A stretch of 19,562 nt of DNA from Legionella sp. (GTDB taxonomy: Bacteria; Pseudomonadota; Gammaproteobacteria; Legionellales; Legionellaceae): assembly GCA_004297865.1 (NCBI GenBank), contig SCSO01000048.1:1-19562 (forward strand), in the 5' to 3' direction. The notes beneath the pieces are model-generated. The model saw only the letters and a list, made by a program, of their open reading frames with translations. It was not told where the DNA came from and made no database searches. Each line of letters starts with the position of its first letter. Position 1 is the first letter of the stretch. Positions 1 through 8,064 of this stretch are shown here, one piece after another. A program made the translations under genes and the position numbers.

Positions 1-1320
1 GCCGCATTGTTCGCAAAGAATCATAGGTATTGGGGTACCCCAATAACGTTGTCGCGAAACACCCCAATCACGTAAACGATAATTAATGGTCGCTTTACCC
101 GACTCATTGGCTTCTAAAAATTCTGTAATGGCTTGTATCGCTTCAACAGAAGGTAACTTATCAAATTGCGCAGAGTTCACTAGAATACCTTCGTCGGTAT
201 AAGCGGACTTAGTGAAATCATGCTCTTGATTTAGCGGTTTAATCACTTCTAGCATCGGTAATTTATATTTTTTCGCAAACTCCCAATCACGTTGATCGTG
301 CGCAGGAACCGACATGACAGCACCAGAGCCATATTGCATGAGGACAAAATTAGCAATCCAAATGGGAATGTCTTTACCAGTTACAGGATGAATTGCGTGC
401 ATACCGGTAGCAATTCCACGTTTTTCCATTGTCGCTAATTCAGCTTCCGCCGTTTTCATACCCTGGCAGCTGTCTAAAAACGCTTTAATCTCAGGATTAT
501 TATTACCCGCTTCTTTCGCCAAAGGATGATCGGTTGCCACTGCTAAATAGGTTGTTCCCATTAAGGTATCAGGGCGAGTGGTATAAATTTTTAAACGTTT
601 GGGGTAATTAGGCACTTGGAAATAGATTTCTGTACCTACAGAGCGCCCAATCCAATTGCGTTGCATTTGTTTAACTTGCGCGGGCCACTCATCAAGAGTA
701 TCTAAAGAACTTAATAATTCATCGGCATAGGCGGTAATTTTAATAAACCACTGAGGAATTTCTTTGCGCTCAACCAAAGCTCCCGAACGCCAACCACGGC
801 CATCAACAACCTGCTCATTAGCTAAAACGGTTTGGTCTACAGGATCCCAATTGACCACGGCATTCTTTTTATAGACCATGCCTTTTTCAAATAGCTGAAT
901 AAAAAACCATTGTTCCCAACGATAATATTCTGGGTCACAGGTAGTAATTTCACGCTTCCAATCATAGGCATTACCTAAGCGTAAAAATTGCTCTTTCATG
1001 GCTGCAATGTTTTTACGGGTCCATTCCGCAGGCGGAATACCGTTTTTTATCGCGGCATTTTCTGCAGGTAAGCCGAAAGCATCCCAACCTATGGGTTGCA
1101 GGACGTTTTTACCTAAAGCGCGTTGGTAGCGGGCAATCACATCGCCTAGGGTGTAATTACGGACGTGCCCCATGTGCAAGGTACCACTGGGGTAAGGGAA
1201 CATAGATAAACAATAAAATTTCTCTTTATTTAAGTCTTCAGTCACATTAAAAGATTGTTTTTTGTGCCAATACTGCTGGGCCTGTTCCTCAACTTCTTGC
1301 GGTATATAGGTAGTATCCAT
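1..1320 (-). CDS. leuS: Leucyl-tRNA synthetase, N-terminal part (cut by window start)
   Basis: Class I aminoacyl-tRNA synthetase that charges tRNA-Leu in the cytoplasm. The 440 codons present are open from ATG at 1320 to the window edge, about half of the usual ~860 residues. Visible landmarks: the ATP-binding HIGH-type motif HMGH at residues 49-52 within PYPSGTLHMGH; the KNVLQPIGWDAFGLPAE block typical of LeuS; the editing-domain threonine-rich loop TTRPDTLMG near residues 247-255; the editing-pocket motif VPAHDQRD, with HDQRD at 341-345 (the aspartate at the position known in E. coli LeuS); and RDWGVSRQRYWGTPIP near the truncated end. The KMSKS loop and anticodon domain lie outside the window. 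It follows lnt by 64 bases on the same strand, so co-transcription is likely. No strong ribosome binding site is visible before the ATG, but the N-terminus aligns well with known LeuS. Nothing looks broken. Confidence 0.97.
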   Translation of the reverse strand, partial: MDTTYIPQEVEEQAQQYWHKKQSFNVTEDLNKEKFYCLSMFPYPSGTLHMGHVRNYTLGDVIARYQRALGKNVLQPIGWDAFGLPAENAAIKNGIPPAEWTRKNIAAMKEQFLRLGNAYDWKREITTCDPEYYRWEQWFFIQLFEKGMVYKKNAVVNWDPVDQTVLANEQVVDGRGWRSGALVERKEIPQWFIKITAYADELLSSLDTLDEWPAQVKQMQRNWIGRSVGTEIYFQVPNYPKRLKIYTTRPDTLMGTTYLAVATDHPLAKEAGNNNPEIKAFLDSCQGMKTAEAELATMEKRGIATGMHAIHPVTGKDIPIWIANFVLMQYGSGAVMSVPAHDQRDWEFAKKYKLPMLEVIKPLNQEHDFTKSAYTDEGILVNSAQFDKLPSVEAIQAITEFLEANESGKATINYRLRDWGVSRQRYWGTPIPMILCEQCG

Positions 1321-1337
1321 AATCCAATAAATATTTT

Positions 1338-1377
1338 TTAGTAAAGCGCTTAGAATAGCGCCTCTTGTGCTTGCCAG
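1338..1377 (-). promoter_or_regulatory. Weak candidate sigma-70 promoter for leuS
   Basis: On the minus strand between lnt and leuS there is TTGCTG, a 17-base spacer and TATTCT. These match the -35 and -10 consensus at 3 of 6 and 4 of 6 positions. It could give leuS some expression independent of lnt, but the match is weak and read by eye only. Confidence 0.2.
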
Positions 1378-1395
1378 CAATAGATTATTGCTGGC
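1373..1395 (-). other. Perfect 9-bp hairpin spanning the lnt stop codon
   Basis: GCCAGCAAT at 1373-1381 and ATTGCTGGC at 1387-1395 form a perfect 9-bp stem with a 5-base loop. The lnt stop codon (minus strand, 1385-1387) lies at the loop/stem border. No T-run follows on either strand, so it is not a canonical intrinsic terminator. It could act as an mRNA-stabilising or attenuating structure between lnt and leuS. Confidence 0.5.
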
Positions 1396-2920
1396 GGAAG
1401 TAACGAAGTCTTAAAATTAGTATAAAAATTATAAACAATGAGCAGAAAATAATTACAGGATAATCACTCCAATTAAGCCAAGGAGTGGTGCCGCTGGCAG
1501 GGAAAAGTTCACCTTGGAGAACGCCAGCACTAAAAGCGGGTAGGGCAGTAACGATGTCTCCCTGATTATTGATGATAGCTGACAAACCATCATTATTGAC
1601 GACGACCTGATATCTTCCGGTCAATAAAGAAAGCATTTGTGACATCTGTAATTGTTGGAAACTAGCTAATGATTTACCAAACCAGCCATTATCACTCAGA
1701 GAAACTATCCATTGTGCTTCAGGCATTTGCAAACTTAATAAATGGGGATAGGCCACTTCATAACAAATTAAGGTAGCAAAGGGATGGCCGTCAACTTCAA
1801 TTAAACCTTGATCATAGGGACCAGGCACAATATTAGGTTGAGGTAAGTTAAGCCAACGGTTGGCAGCAACAAAAGGACGTGGAATATATTCACCGAACGG
1901 AACCAATTGGTACTTAATATGCGAACCTTTAGCTTGCCCTAGACTTAGTATGGCATTGTAATAAGAGGTCGTACCCTCGTTATCTACCGGTTGTAGCGTG
2001 CCGGCAATCAGACCACTGTTGGCTTTCTTTGCTTTTGCACTTAACTTCGCAATGTAATCAGAAATATATCGCTCAGGAATAGGAATAGCGCTTTCCGGTA
2101 AAATGATTAGTTGTTTACCTAAGAGCTTATCAATGGCTTTTTCATAAAGGTTTAACAATTGCCAAAACAATTGTTCATCCCATTTATCGCGCATAGAAAG
2201 ATTAGCTTGTATTGCACCTATACTGATAGGTTGTTTACTGATAGTAGTCCATTGATAATTCTTTAAAGCAGTTGGACCTACTAGTATAAATAAGAAGAAA
2301 AATAAATAAGCAAAGCGTTTAAGTGTTTGTTCGCGTTGAGAAGCTACCAGTAAACTTGCTGTAAAAGCACCGAGAAAACTTAAACCATTGATACCTAAGA
2401 TAGGTGCCAAATATTTTACCGGGGTATCAATTAAAGACGTTCCCACGAGCAGCCATGGACAACCGGTCATAAAATAAGAGCGCATGTATTCACTAAGACA
2501 CCATAAAGCACTAAAAGTGATGCTAGCTAATAAGGTATATTGCTCAACTCTTAACAATTTAAACAGAAAAGCGACTCCCGCTGGATAGAGTGCGAGATAC
2601 ATGATGAAAAGAATAGTGAGTATGCCTGCGAATATATAATGGATATGACCATAATCATGAATACTAATAATGACCCAGGAAACACCTAAACCAAAATAAG
2701 CCATGCCATATATAAAACCTAAGATAGGGCTTTGTTCAATTGGGGAACGCAAAATAGCCGCATATAAGAAAGCTAAACTTAGAATGGTGAATCCGGGCAA
2801 ATGAAAAGGTGCAAATCCTAATGGACCTAATAAGCCCGCAAAAAAAACAAATAAATACAGTAAGTAATTAATACGTATGGAGGTAAATAATTTTTCGCTA
2901 ATGCTGATAGTTGCAGACAT
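1385..2920 (-). CDS. lnt: Apolipoprotein N-acyltransferase
   Basis: Inner-membrane enzyme that adds the third acyl chain to the N-terminal cysteine of lipoproteins, the last step of lipoprotein maturation after Lgt and LspA. The protein is 511 residues, the normal family length. The N-terminal ~220 residues hold several hydrophobic membrane segments (for example about 19-58, 66-86, 95-121, 178-194, 203-217). A nitrilase-fold periplasmic domain follows, and a last membrane segment lies at about 488-505. The catalytic triad is visible: Glu276 in LIILPESAIP, Lys336 in KYQLVPFGEY and Cys386 in ATLICYEVAYP. The conserved SDNGWFG follows at 409-415. The ATG at 2920 is preceded by a weak GAAGA. leuS lies 64 bases downstream on the same strand. 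The corC/ybeX gene often found just before lnt is absent here, and a divergent catabolic operon takes its place. Confidence 0.96.
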   Translation of the reverse strand: MSATISISEKLFTSIRINYLLYLFVFFAGLLGPLGFAPFHLPGFTILSLAFLYAAILRSPIEQSPILGFIYGMAYFGLGVSWVIISIHDYGHIHYIFAGILTILFIMYLALYPAGVAFLFKLLRVEQYTLLASITFSALWCLSEYMRSYFMTGCPWLLVGTSLIDTPVKYLAPILGINGLSFLGAFTASLLVASQREQTLKRFAYLFFFLFILVGPTALKNYQWTTISKQPISIGAIQANLSMRDKWDEQLFWQLLNLYEKAIDKLLGKQLIILPESAIPIPERYISDYIAKLSAKAKKANSGLIAGTLQPVDNEGTTSYYNAILSLGQAKGSHIKYQLVPFGEYIPRPFVAANRWLNLPQPNIVPGPYDQGLIEVDGHPFATLICYEVAYPHLLSLQMPEAQWIVSLSDNGWFGKSLASFQQLQMSQMLSLLTGRYQVVVNNDGLSAIINNQGDIVTALPAFSAGVLQGELFPASGTTPWLNWSDYPVIIFCSLFIIFILILRLRYFRQQ

Positions 2921-2950
2921 TCTTCAATTGATGGTTAAGATTAAACATAA

Positions 2951-2979
2951 AAGATAAAGCAGTAAATAGAGTAGGTCAA
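2951..2979 (-). promoter_or_regulatory. Sigma-70 promoter for lnt
   Basis: Minus-strand TTGACC (plus-strand coordinates 2974-2979, 5 of 6 to consensus), a 17-base spacer and TATCTT (2951-2956, 4 of 6). Predicted transcription start is near 2944, giving a leader of about 24 bases before the lnt ATG. Spacing and position are good; assigned by eye. Confidence 0.5.
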
Positions 2980-3052
2980 GAATTAAAATGTCACTATTCA
3001 ATTATGAAAATATTGTGTACGATTAGCTCGTTTTACAATGGAGACGGATTGT

Positions 3053-4141
3053 ATGTATAACGTAATGATTACTGGCGCCGGGAAGATCGGCAGCTTGATT
3101 GCTTGTTTGTTGGCAGATAGTGGGGAATACCAAGTTCATTTAGCTGATTTGGAGTTTAATGGATCTGATGTAACTCGTCTTTTAGCTGCTATACCTGAAA
3201 TTAAAACCGTTGCTTTGGATGTAAAAGATCAACAATCCACTCAAGCCTACTTAGAAAAGCATGGCATTGTAGCGGTTATATCCAGCTTACCTTATTTTTT
3301 AAATACCTATGTTGCTCAAGCCGCTAAAGCTGCTAAAGCTCATTATTTTGACCTGACAGAAGACACTTCGGTAACTGAAGAAGTGAAAGCCATTGCTTTA
3401 AATGCAGAAACAGCGTTCGTACCTCAATGCGGTTTAGCTCCTGGCTTTATTAGTATTGCTGCGAATAGTTTAATGCAAGAATTTGAAGAGTGTTATCACG
3501 CCAAATTGCGCGTCGGCGCTTTACCTCAACGTGCTAATAATGCACTGCATTATTCTTTGACCTGGTCTACTGACGGCGTTATCAATGAATACGGTAACCC
3601 TTGTTATGGAGTTGAAGGAGGAAAGGCAGTTACACTAGCTCCTTTAGAAGGTTTAGAAGCAATTCAAATCGATGGCTGTGAATACGAAGCTTTCAATACT
3701 TCAGGTGGTTTAGGCAGTTTAGCTGAATTATATGTTGGCAAAATTCAATCCATGAATTATAAGACCATGCGTTATCCTGGTCACTGCATGAAAATGCGTC
3801 TATTGATGAATGATTTACGCATGAATGAAGATCGTGCGACACTCAAACGCATTTTAGAAAATGCCATTCCTAAAACCTATCAAGACATCGTTATTGTTTA
3901 CGTCACTGTAGAAGGGATTAAACAGGGTGAATTGACCGAGAAAAGTTACGTTAAGAAAATTTATCCGGAAGTGATTCGTGGTTTGGAATGGTCGGCGATT
4001 CAAGTGAGTACGGCTGCTGGAGTTTGTGCAGTAGTGGATTTGGTTATGGGAGAATCCAATGAGTACAAAGGCTTAATCCTGCAAGAAAAATTCCGTTTAG
4101 CAGATGTATTAAAAAATCGTTTTGGTCAGTATTACGCTTAA
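3053..4141 (+). CDS. Saccharopine dehydrogenase-fold oxidoreductase (lysine 6-dehydrogenase or saccharopine dehydrogenase)
   Basis: NAD(P)-dependent enzyme of the saccharopine dehydrogenase family, 362 residues. The Rossmann motif GAGKIG is at residues 8-13, then SSLPYFLN near 77-84, FDLTED near 99-104 and CGLAPGF at 126-132, a family signature. I prefer the ATG at 3053 over an in-frame ATG at 3038, because GGAG at 3040-3043 sits 9 bases ahead of it and the Rossmann strand then begins at once (MYNVMITGAG). The next gene, 9 bases on, is an ALDH7-type aminoadipate-semialdehyde dehydrogenase. That suggests this enzyme makes aminoadipate semialdehyde, either directly from lysine (lysine 6-dehydrogenase) or from saccharopine. 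Length fits the single-domain lysine 6-dehydrogenase type. No lysine-ketoglutarate reductase is present in the window. Other relatives, such as carboxynorspermidine synthase, cannot be excluded from sequence alone. The family is clear; the exact substrate is inference. Confidence 0.85.
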   Translation: MYNVMITGAGKIGSLIACLLADSGEYQVHLADLEFNGSDVTRLLAAIPEIKTVALDVKDQQSTQAYLEKHGIVAVISSLPYFLNTYVAQAAKAAKAHYFDLTEDTSVTEEVKAIALNAETAFVPQCGLAPGFISIAANSLMQEFEECYHAKLRVGALPQRANNALHYSLTWSTDGVINEYGNPCYGVEGGKAVTLAPLEGLEAIQIDGCEYEAFNTSGGLGSLAELYVGKIQSMNYKTMRYPGHCMKMRLLMNDLRMNEDRATLKRILENAIPKTYQDIVIVYVTVEGIKQGELTEKSYVKKIYPEVIRGLEWSAIQVSTAAGVCAVVDLVMGESNEYKGLILQEKFRLADVLKNRFGQYYA

Positions 4142-4150
4142 GAGGACTGT

Positions 4151-5671
4151 ATGGACTTACTGCAACAGTTACACATTGAAGCTGTCAACCCGGGAGCCTT
4201 TAGTGGCCAGGGTTGGCGTAGTGCAAAACAACAGCATACTTTAGAATCGTTCAATCCCACCACCAATGAAAAATTAGCAGAAGTGGCGACTTGTTCTTTA
4301 GAAGATTACGAGCAAGTCATGCAACGCGCTGTAGAAGCAGCAAAAGAATGGCGTAAAGTCCCTGCTCCTAAACGTGGTGAAATCATTCGCCAAATGGGAG
4401 ATGCTTTAAGAGAGCACAAAGACAACTTAGGAAGCTTAGTGTCTTTAGAAATGGGCAAATCCAAACAAGAAGGTGATGGAGAAGTTCAGGAGATGATCGA
4501 CATCGCTGATTTTGCTGTAGGCCAATCGCGAATGTTGTATGGTAATTCCATGCACTCCGAGCGCCCTAATCATCGGATGTACGAGCAATGGCATCCCTAT
4601 GGAGTCGTAGGAGTTATTTCTGCCTTTAATTTTCCGGTGGCTGTATGGTCTTGGAATGCATTTTTAGCAGCGATTTGCGGCAACGTTACTTTATGGAAAC
4701 CTTCAGCAAAGACGCCCTTATGTGCCATTGCGGTCCAACACATTTGTAATGAAGTATTAAAAAGGAATAATTGCCCGGAAATTTTCAGTCTGATTATTCC
4801 TACTGAACATGATGTGGTGGAAAAGATGGTGGAAGATCCACGCATTCCATTGATTTCATTTACAGGTTCTACTGCGGTAGGCAAAGTGGTTGCAGCAAAA
4901 GTAGCGGCGCGTTTAGGAAAGACCATTCTAGAACTGGGTGGCAACAATGCCATCATCTTGGACGAGTCGGCGGATATGCGCATAGCAATTCCTGGAATTG
5001 TGTTCGGCGCTGTAGGTACCGCAGGTCAACGTTGTACTACGACTCGTCGTCTTTTCGTGCATGAATCGCAGTATCAAGATATGATAAAGAAATTGCAAAA
5101 TGCTTATGAGCAAATTACTGTGGGTGATCCCTTAGACAAGCGTAATTTGATGGGGCCACTCATTGACAAACAGGCAGTGGAACAATTCAAAAAAGCAATT
5201 AGTCGAATCAAAGAAGCAGGCGGACAAATTCTTTTTGGTGGTGAAGTGCTTAATAATGCAGGCTGCTTTGTGCAACCTACTTTAGTCACAGGTGTAAAAA
5301 ATGATTGGAGTATAGTCCAAGAAGAAACCTTTGCCCCTATTCTTTATGTTATGTCTTACCAAACCTTAGAAGAAGCGATTGCCTTACAAAATGGTGTGCC
5401 TCAAGGTTTATCTTCAGCATTGTTTACTCAAAATCTTAAAAGTGCTGAGCGCTTTTTATGTGCTTGGGGTAGTGATTGCGGGATTGCTAATATTAATATC
5501 GGCACTTCAGGTGCAGAGATTGGTGGGGCTTTTGGTGGTGAAAAAGAAACAGGCGGTGGACGTGAATCCGGATCGGATTCTTGGAAAGCCTATATGCGTC
5601 GACAAACTAATACCATCAATTGGGGTAATGAATTGCCATTAGCGCAAGGTATTCAGTTCAATCTGTCATAA
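4151..5671 (+). CDS. ALDH7-type L-aminoadipate-semialdehyde dehydrogenase
   Basis: Oxidises alpha-aminoadipate semialdehyde (in equilibrium with piperideine-6-carboxylate) to alpha-aminoadipate with NAD+ in lysine catabolism, by analogy with ALDH7A1/AmaB. It has 506 residues, the normal length. Visible: the NFP motif with catalytic-site Asn160, cofactor-binding Lys183 in LWKPSAKTP, FTGSTAVGK at 237-245, general-base Glu261 in ELGGNNAII, and nucleophile Cys295 in GTAGQRCTTTRR. The C-terminal GGAFGGEKETGGGRESGSD and the KAYMRRQTNTINWG tail are hallmarks of ALDH7 rather than generic aldehyde dehydrogenases. The start has AGAGGA at 4141-4146, overlapping the end of the upstream stop, so translation is probably coupled. 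It is the second gene of a four-gene operon with 14 bases before the next. The subfamily call is firm; physiological use for lysine rests on the neighbour and the family. Confidence 0.93.
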   Translation: MDLLQQLHIEAVNPGAFSGQGWRSAKQQHTLESFNPTTNEKLAEVATCSLEDYEQVMQRAVEAAKEWRKVPAPKRGEIIRQMGDALREHKDNLGSLVSLEMGKSKQEGDGEVQEMIDIADFAVGQSRMLYGNSMHSERPNHRMYEQWHPYGVVGVISAFNFPVAVWSWNAFLAAICGNVTLWKPSAKTPLCAIAVQHICNEVLKRNNCPEIFSLIIPTEHDVVEKMVEDPRIPLISFTGSTAVGKVVAAKVAARLGKTILELGGNNAIILDESADMRIAIPGIVFGAVGTAGQRCTTTRRLFVHESQYQDMIKKLQNAYEQITVGDPLDKRNLMGPLIDKQAVEQFKKAISRIKEAGGQILFGGEVLNNAGCFVQPTLVTGVKNDWSIVQEETFAPILYVMSYQTLEEAIALQNGVPQGLSSALFTQNLKSAERFLCAWGSDCGIANINIGTSGAEIGGAFGGEKETGGGRESGSDSWKAYMRRQTNTINWGNELPLAQGIQFNLS

Positions 5672-5685
5672 TTAAGGAATAGATC

Positions 5686-8052
5686 ATGCAAGAGCCTTTT
5701 TATATAAAGAAAGTAGCGGTATTGGGTGCCGGGGTGATGGGAGCCCAAATTGCGGCGCATTGTGTGAATGCTGGTATTGAAACGTTATTGTTTGATTTAG
5801 CTGCTAAGGAAGGGAATCCTAATGCTTTAATTGATAAAGCAATTGCTAATCTTGGCAAATTAAAACCCGCACCGTTAGCGACTCCACAAACCGGCGCTTT
5901 ATTACAGGCAAAAAATTATGAACAGGATCTTGCAGATCTTTCTTCTTGTGATTTAATTATCGAAGCAATTGCTGAGCGTTTAGATTGGAAAGAAGCTTTA
6001 TATCAAAAGATCAGTCCCTATCTAAGTACTAAGACAATTTTAGTCAGTAATACCTCTGGTCTGAGCATCAATGCTTTAAGTCAGGTCTTACCTGAGCAAC
6101 ATCGCAATAATTTCTGTGGTGTGCATTTCTTTAATCCTCCGCGTTACATGCATTTGGCGGAATTAATTCCTGCGAAAACCACTTCTAAAGAATTACTAGA
6201 TCGTTTAGAAACTTGGCTTACTAGTCAGTTAGGTAAGGGTGTGGTTCGTGCCAAAGATACCCCGAATTTCATTGCTAATCGTATCGGAGTATTTTCTTTA
6301 TTAGCGACCTTGCAACATGCGCTAAAAATGGAAATGGGCCTAGACGAAGTTGATGCGCTCACTGGGCCTTTACTTGGACGTCCGAAATCAGCGACTTTTC
6401 GTACCATGGATGTGGTAGGTTTAGACACCATGGCGCATGTGGTCAATACCATGCATGAGCAATTAAAAGAAGATCCTTGGCATCATTGTTTTCAATTACC
6501 ACAATGGTTGGATCAATTAATTAAAGAAGGGCATTTGGGGCAGAAAACAGGTCAAGGAATTTATCGCAAAAATGGAAAATTGATTGAAGTCTATGATGTG
6601 AACAGCAAAACTTATAGACCAGCAAAATCAGAAGTTGATCCCGAATTGCAAACGATCATGAAGATAAAAAACCCGCAAGAACGCATGCAAAGTTTATTAG
6701 CTTCTAACAACAAACAAGCGCAATTTTTAGCAGCCTGCTTTCGCGATTTATTTCATTATTGTGCTTATCATCAAGAAGAAATTGCAAATAATGTCCGCGA
6801 TGTGGATTTAGCCATTCGTTGGGGATTTGGTTGGATGCAAGGACCCTTTGAAACTTGGCAGTCGTCGGGTATTCAAGAGATGCTGCAATTCATTCAGCAA
6901 TCTATTCAAGCGAAGAAAACTTTAAGCAATGCTAATTTACCCACTTGGGTGGAAAAGCTCGCAGCATTTTATACCCCTGAAGGTGCTTATGCACCGCAAG
7001 AAGGAATTTATGCTTCTAGAAGTCAATTGCCGGTTTATCAAAAACAATTTTTCCCAGATAAAGTACTCGCGGAAACATCGTATCCCACCCCAGCTATTTA
7101 TGAAAACGAAGGCGTACGCTTATGTCACTTACAAGATGATATTGCGATACTCAGTTTTAAAAGTAAGGTCAACAGCATTGGGCAGTCAGTCATCGACGGT
7201 TTGGCGGAAGCGCTAAATCATGCGGAAAAACAATGCCAGGGCGTTATCATTTATCAGCAGGATGCAACGAACTTTTGTTCTGGTGCAGATTTACGTAGTG
7301 TCTTACAACTGATTCAAGAAAAAAAATTCCAAGCATTAGGCAACATGATTGGTGAGTTCCAAGATGTAGTGATGCGCATTAAGTACAGCCCGATTCCAGT
7401 CATGGCCGCTTTACGAGGACGTGCTCTTGGTGGTGGTTGTGAATTGATGTTGCATTGCAGCTCCGTTATGGCAGCCTTCGAAGCTTATCCGGGTCTTGTT
7501 GAATTAGGTGTGGGTTTAATTCCTGCTGGCGGTGGCTGTAAAGAAATGGCCTTGAGAGCAGCTTCTCAGAGCCAACCTGCAGATCTTATGGGTTTTATCC
7601 AAAGCTATTTTCAACAAATTGCCACCGCACAAGTGGCGGGAAGTGCCCCTGAAGCAATGCAAATGGGCTATTTAAAAGTTACAGATGCTTATGTGATGCA
7701 TACTGATGAAGTGCTCTATGCAGCAGTGGCTAAAATCAAAGCCATGTTGGCTGCAAATTATTTACCCCCTTTAGCCAAACCTTTTAGGGTCGTTGGAATT
7801 GAAGGTCATGCACGTTTACAAACCGGTTTAGTGAATTGGTTAGAAGGCGGATTTATTTCACCTCATGATTATTTTATGGCGAATGAATTAGCTAAAGTGA
7901 TTTGTGGTGGTGATGTGAACCAAGGTACTCTAGTCGATGAAAAATGGATCTTGAAGTTAGAAAAAGAAGTCTTTGTCCAATTGGCGGAAACCCCCTTGTC
8001 ACAGGCACGCATCAGTTCTTTATTAGAAACAGGTAAGCCTTTGCGCAATTAA
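5686..8052 (+). CDS. Fused 3-hydroxyacyl-CoA dehydrogenase / enoyl-CoA hydratase (FadN-type order)
   Basis: Bifunctional beta-oxidation enzyme of 788 residues. The dehydrogenase comes first: Rossmann GAGVMG at 14-19, catalytic His147 in GVHFFNPP with Glu159 in LAEL, TPNFIANRIG at 192-201, then the helical C-terminal dehydrogenase domains to about 400. A hydratase/isomerase domain covers about 475-690: FCSGADL with the oxyanion glycine near 533, and both catalytic glutamates, Glu586 in LGGGCEL and Glu606 in VELGVGLIP. This order is the reverse of E. coli FadB and FadJ, and matches Bacillus FadN in order and length. Reactions: crotonyl-CoA (or a longer enoyl-CoA) to 3-hydroxyacyl-CoA to 3-ketoacyl-CoA, passed to the thiolase 12 bases downstream. 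The ribosome site AAGGA lies 8 bases before the ATG. In this operon it could finish lysine breakdown by turning crotonyl-CoA into acetoacetyl-CoA, but a general fatty-acid role is equally possible. Confidence 0.93.
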   Translation: MQEPFYIKKVAVLGAGVMGAQIAAHCVNAGIETLLFDLAAKEGNPNALIDKAIANLGKLKPAPLATPQTGALLQAKNYEQDLADLSSCDLIIEAIAERLDWKEALYQKISPYLSTKTILVSNTSGLSINALSQVLPEQHRNNFCGVHFFNPPRYMHLAELIPAKTTSKELLDRLETWLTSQLGKGVVRAKDTPNFIANRIGVFSLLATLQHALKMEMGLDEVDALTGPLLGRPKSATFRTMDVVGLDTMAHVVNTMHEQLKEDPWHHCFQLPQWLDQLIKEGHLGQKTGQGIYRKNGKLIEVYDVNSKTYRPAKSEVDPELQTIMKIKNPQERMQSLLASNNKQAQFLAACFRDLFHYCAYHQEEIANNVRDVDLAIRWGFGWMQGPFETWQSSGIQEMLQFIQQSIQAKKTLSNANLPTWVEKLAAFYTPEGAYAPQEGIYASRSQLPVYQKQFFPDKVLAETSYPTPAIYENEGVRLCHLQDDIAILSFKSKVNSIGQSVIDGLAEALNHAEKQCQGVIIYQQDATNFCSGADLRSVLQLIQEKKFQALGNMIGEFQDVVMRIKYSPIPVMAALRGRALGGGCELMLHCSSVMAAFEAYPGLVELGVGLIPAGGGCKEMALRAASQSQPADLMGFIQSYFQQIATAQVAGSAPEAMQMGYLKVTDAYVMHTDEVLYAAVAKIKAMLAANYLPPLAKPFRVVGIEGHARLQTGLVNWLEGGFISPHDYFMANELAKVICGGDVNQGTLVDEKWILKLEKEVFVQLAETPLSQARISSLLETGKPLRN

Positions 8053-8064
8053 GGAGAATAAATC

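Noticed and set aside
3013..3039. TTGTGT / TACAAT as a promoter for the lysine-type operon
   Set aside because: The spacer is only 15 bases, and the implied start near 3046 would remove the GGAG ribosome site at 3040-3043. The true promoter of this operon was not located.
4597..5289. Antisense open frames opposite the ALDH7 gene
   Set aside because: They lie wholly inside a well-conserved aldehyde dehydrogenase frame, have no recognisable motifs or ribosome sites, and are shadows of the coding strand. The same applies to antisense frames inside the hydratase, thiolase, gsp and glnA genes.
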